Assembly: GCA_030831415.1 (NCBI GenBank)
Contig: JAURLC010000006.1
Location: forward strand, 1-7,349
Origin: Bacillota bacterium
Lineage (GTDB): Bacteria > Bacillota_I > Bacilli_A > RFN20 > CAG-826
Length of the DNA stretch: 7,349 bases
Reading direction: 5' to 3'
Each line of letters begins with the position of its first letter. Position 1 is the stretch's first letter. Shown here in pieces: positions 6,662 through 7,349 of the stretch. The position numbers were made by a program, and so were the translations under genes. Below the pieces are notes generated by a model. It searched no databases. It saw only the letters and a list, made by a program, of their open reading frames with translations, and was not told where the DNA came from.

Positions 6662-6958
6662 TTAGCCAACCACCTTTGGAAGTTTAATTTGTCCCTCGAC
6701 CACATGGGCGGCATTCACTGTGACTTGTTGTTGGCTCAAAGGGGCACTAGGTTCATCCTCTGCTAATGCTTGGCTTGGGGCTAAAAATGGGAAGGTCATC
6801 GGTTCAAGTTCATCAACACCGAGAATCATTCCAATCACATTCATTTGTTGAATTAAAATTGAAAATTCATCTAATAAAACGGAGTATTGATCTTCGGTCA
6901 TCGTAAACATCAACCGAGTACTCGCATCGACAAGAACATCTTTTGTTACTTTTTTCAT
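6662..6958 (-). CDS. gatC: Asp/Glu-tRNA(Asn/Gln) amidotransferase subunit C
   Basis: GatC is the small subunit that wraps around the GatA-GatB interface and stabilises the heterotrimer. At 98 residues it has the normal size. An N-terminal helical part (about 4-45) resembles the usual L..A.L.lt..e..ll..f..il pattern. It is followed by the extended linker with VDELEPMTFPFLAPSQALAEDEP (48-70) and a C-terminal EGQIKLPKVVG (88-98) that matches the family's ending of the type g-f-VPkvv. Identification rests on this and on its place directly before gatA. The ATG at 6958 begins nine bases after the ligA stop. It has no proper ribosome-binding site: the nearest purine run, AAAAGG, ends 14 bases upstream, so reinitiation after ligA or a near-leaderless transcript is likely. 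Confidence 0.93.
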   Translation of the reverse strand: MKKVTKDVLVDASTRLMFTMTEDQYSVLLDEFSILIQQMNVIGMILGVDELEPMTFPFLAPSQALAEDEPSAPLSQQQVTVNAAHVVEGQIKLPKVVG

Positions 6959-6967
6959 ACGATAGCA

Positions 6968-7349
6968 TTATACCTTTTCTTGCTCAAGTTGTGCAGTCAA
7001 TGCTGCTTCATCCATGATGGGAATATTGAGTGCCTCAGCAGCCTTTTTCTTGCTTCCTGCTTCTTCACCAACGATCACTAGGTCCGTTTTTTTTGAAACA
7101 CTTCCGACGACTTTTGCCCCTTTATCTTCCAGCAAAGCGGTTAAGGCTTGACGACTAAATTGGACAAACGATCCTGTAATGACAACAGTTTTCCCAGAAA
7201 AGAAGGAAGAGGAGGTTGGTTTTTTTCCTAAATAACGAACATTAACACCTAATGCGATCAAATCTTGTACGACGCTTACGTTTTTAGGATGATGAAAGAA
7301 AGCATGTAAGGATTGGGCTGTTTTTGGACCGATGTCTTCTAATGAAACG
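6968..7349 (-). CDS. ligA: NAD-dependent DNA ligase, C-terminal part (cut by window edge)
   Basis: LigA seals nicks in DNA with NAD+ as cofactor during replication and repair. Only the last 126 residues lie in the window; the reading frame is open through base 7349, so the gene continues to the right and the truncation is due to the window. The visible part starts with the final helix-hairpin-helix repeat (VSLEDIGPKTAQSLHAFF) and runs through the linker containing LIALGVNV. It then enters the C-terminal BRCT domain, about residues 48-124 of the fragment, with SGKTVVITGSF, GAKVVGSVSKKTDLVIVGE and AGSKKKAAEALNIPIMDEAAL. The nucleotidyl-transferase and OB domains are outside the window. It is upstream of gatC with a nine-base gap, an arrangement familiar from Bacillota genomes, and probably leads the operon or lies behind a helicase gene. 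TAA stop at 6970-6968. Confidence 0.96.
   Translation of the reverse strand, partial: VSLEDIGPKTAQSLHAFFHHPKNVSVVQDLIALGVNVRYLGKKPTSSSFFSGKTVVITGSFVQFSRQALTALLEDKGAKVVGSVSKKTDLVIVGEEAGSKKKAAEALNIPIMDEAALTAQLEQEKV

Noticed and set aside
1..7349. Mobile element, defence system, CRISPR array or phage genes
   Set aside because: All coding space is taken by recognised housekeeping genes, and I saw no direct repeat arrays, terminal inverted repeats or integrase or transposase motifs.

Overview
The window is an ordinary core-genome segment of a low-GC Gram-positive bacterium (Bacillota). Three things point there: an indirect Asn/Gln-tRNA pathway (gatCAB) directly behind an NAD-dependent DNA ligase, a DegV-family protein, and a QueT-type queuosine-precursor transporter. 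TGA is used as a stop (gatA), and every gene reads full length with the standard bacterial code, so it is not a Mycoplasma-type genome. The GatA active-site signature (GDSVRKP rather than GGSIRQP) and overall protein character make me lean towards Erysipelotrichia or a relative of the Mollicutes; this is inference from memory of the families, not a search result.

Layout. Bases 7349 to 3783 (minus strand) hold the 3' end of ligA, cut by the window edge, then gatC, gatA and gatB. They are packed with a 9-base gap, a 0-base gap and a 4-base ATGA overlap. A perfect 26-base palindrome at 3759-3784 lies between gatB and the convergent degV gene and looks like a shared bidirectional terminator; it includes part of the gatB stop codon. 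Bases 2856-3737 (plus strand) hold degV, preceded by an extended -10 promoter and a strong ribosome-binding site. A 93-base divergent spacer separates degV from a second minus-strand operon at 2762-85: queT, tgt and queA, linked by 11- and 20-base overlaps. Just past queA, bases 62-34 contain a good minus-strand promoter pointing out of the window, so a new transcription unit begins there.

Function. GatCAB with non-discriminating aminoacyl-tRNA synthetases makes Gln-tRNA(Gln) and/or Asn-tRNA(Asn). The queT-tgt-queA cluster fits queuosine salvage: QueT imports a deazaguanine precursor, Tgt inserts it at position 34 of tRNAs with GUN anticodons, and QueA converts the inserted preQ1 to epoxyqueuosine. 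No preQ0/preQ1 synthesis gene and no epoxyqueuosine reductase is present in the window. Both operons therefore concern tRNA maturation or charging. DegV is a probable fatty-acid-binding protein of the FakB type.

I found no mobile element, CRISPR array, tRNA, rRNA or phage gene. No gap between genes exceeds 120 bases. I see no undescribed multi-gene system here. The points worth a second look are small: an apparent hairpin that hides the queT ribosome-binding site, an unusual GatA oxyanion-loop residue, a gatC start without a ribosome-binding site next to a TATAAT box, and the outward promoter at the left edge.
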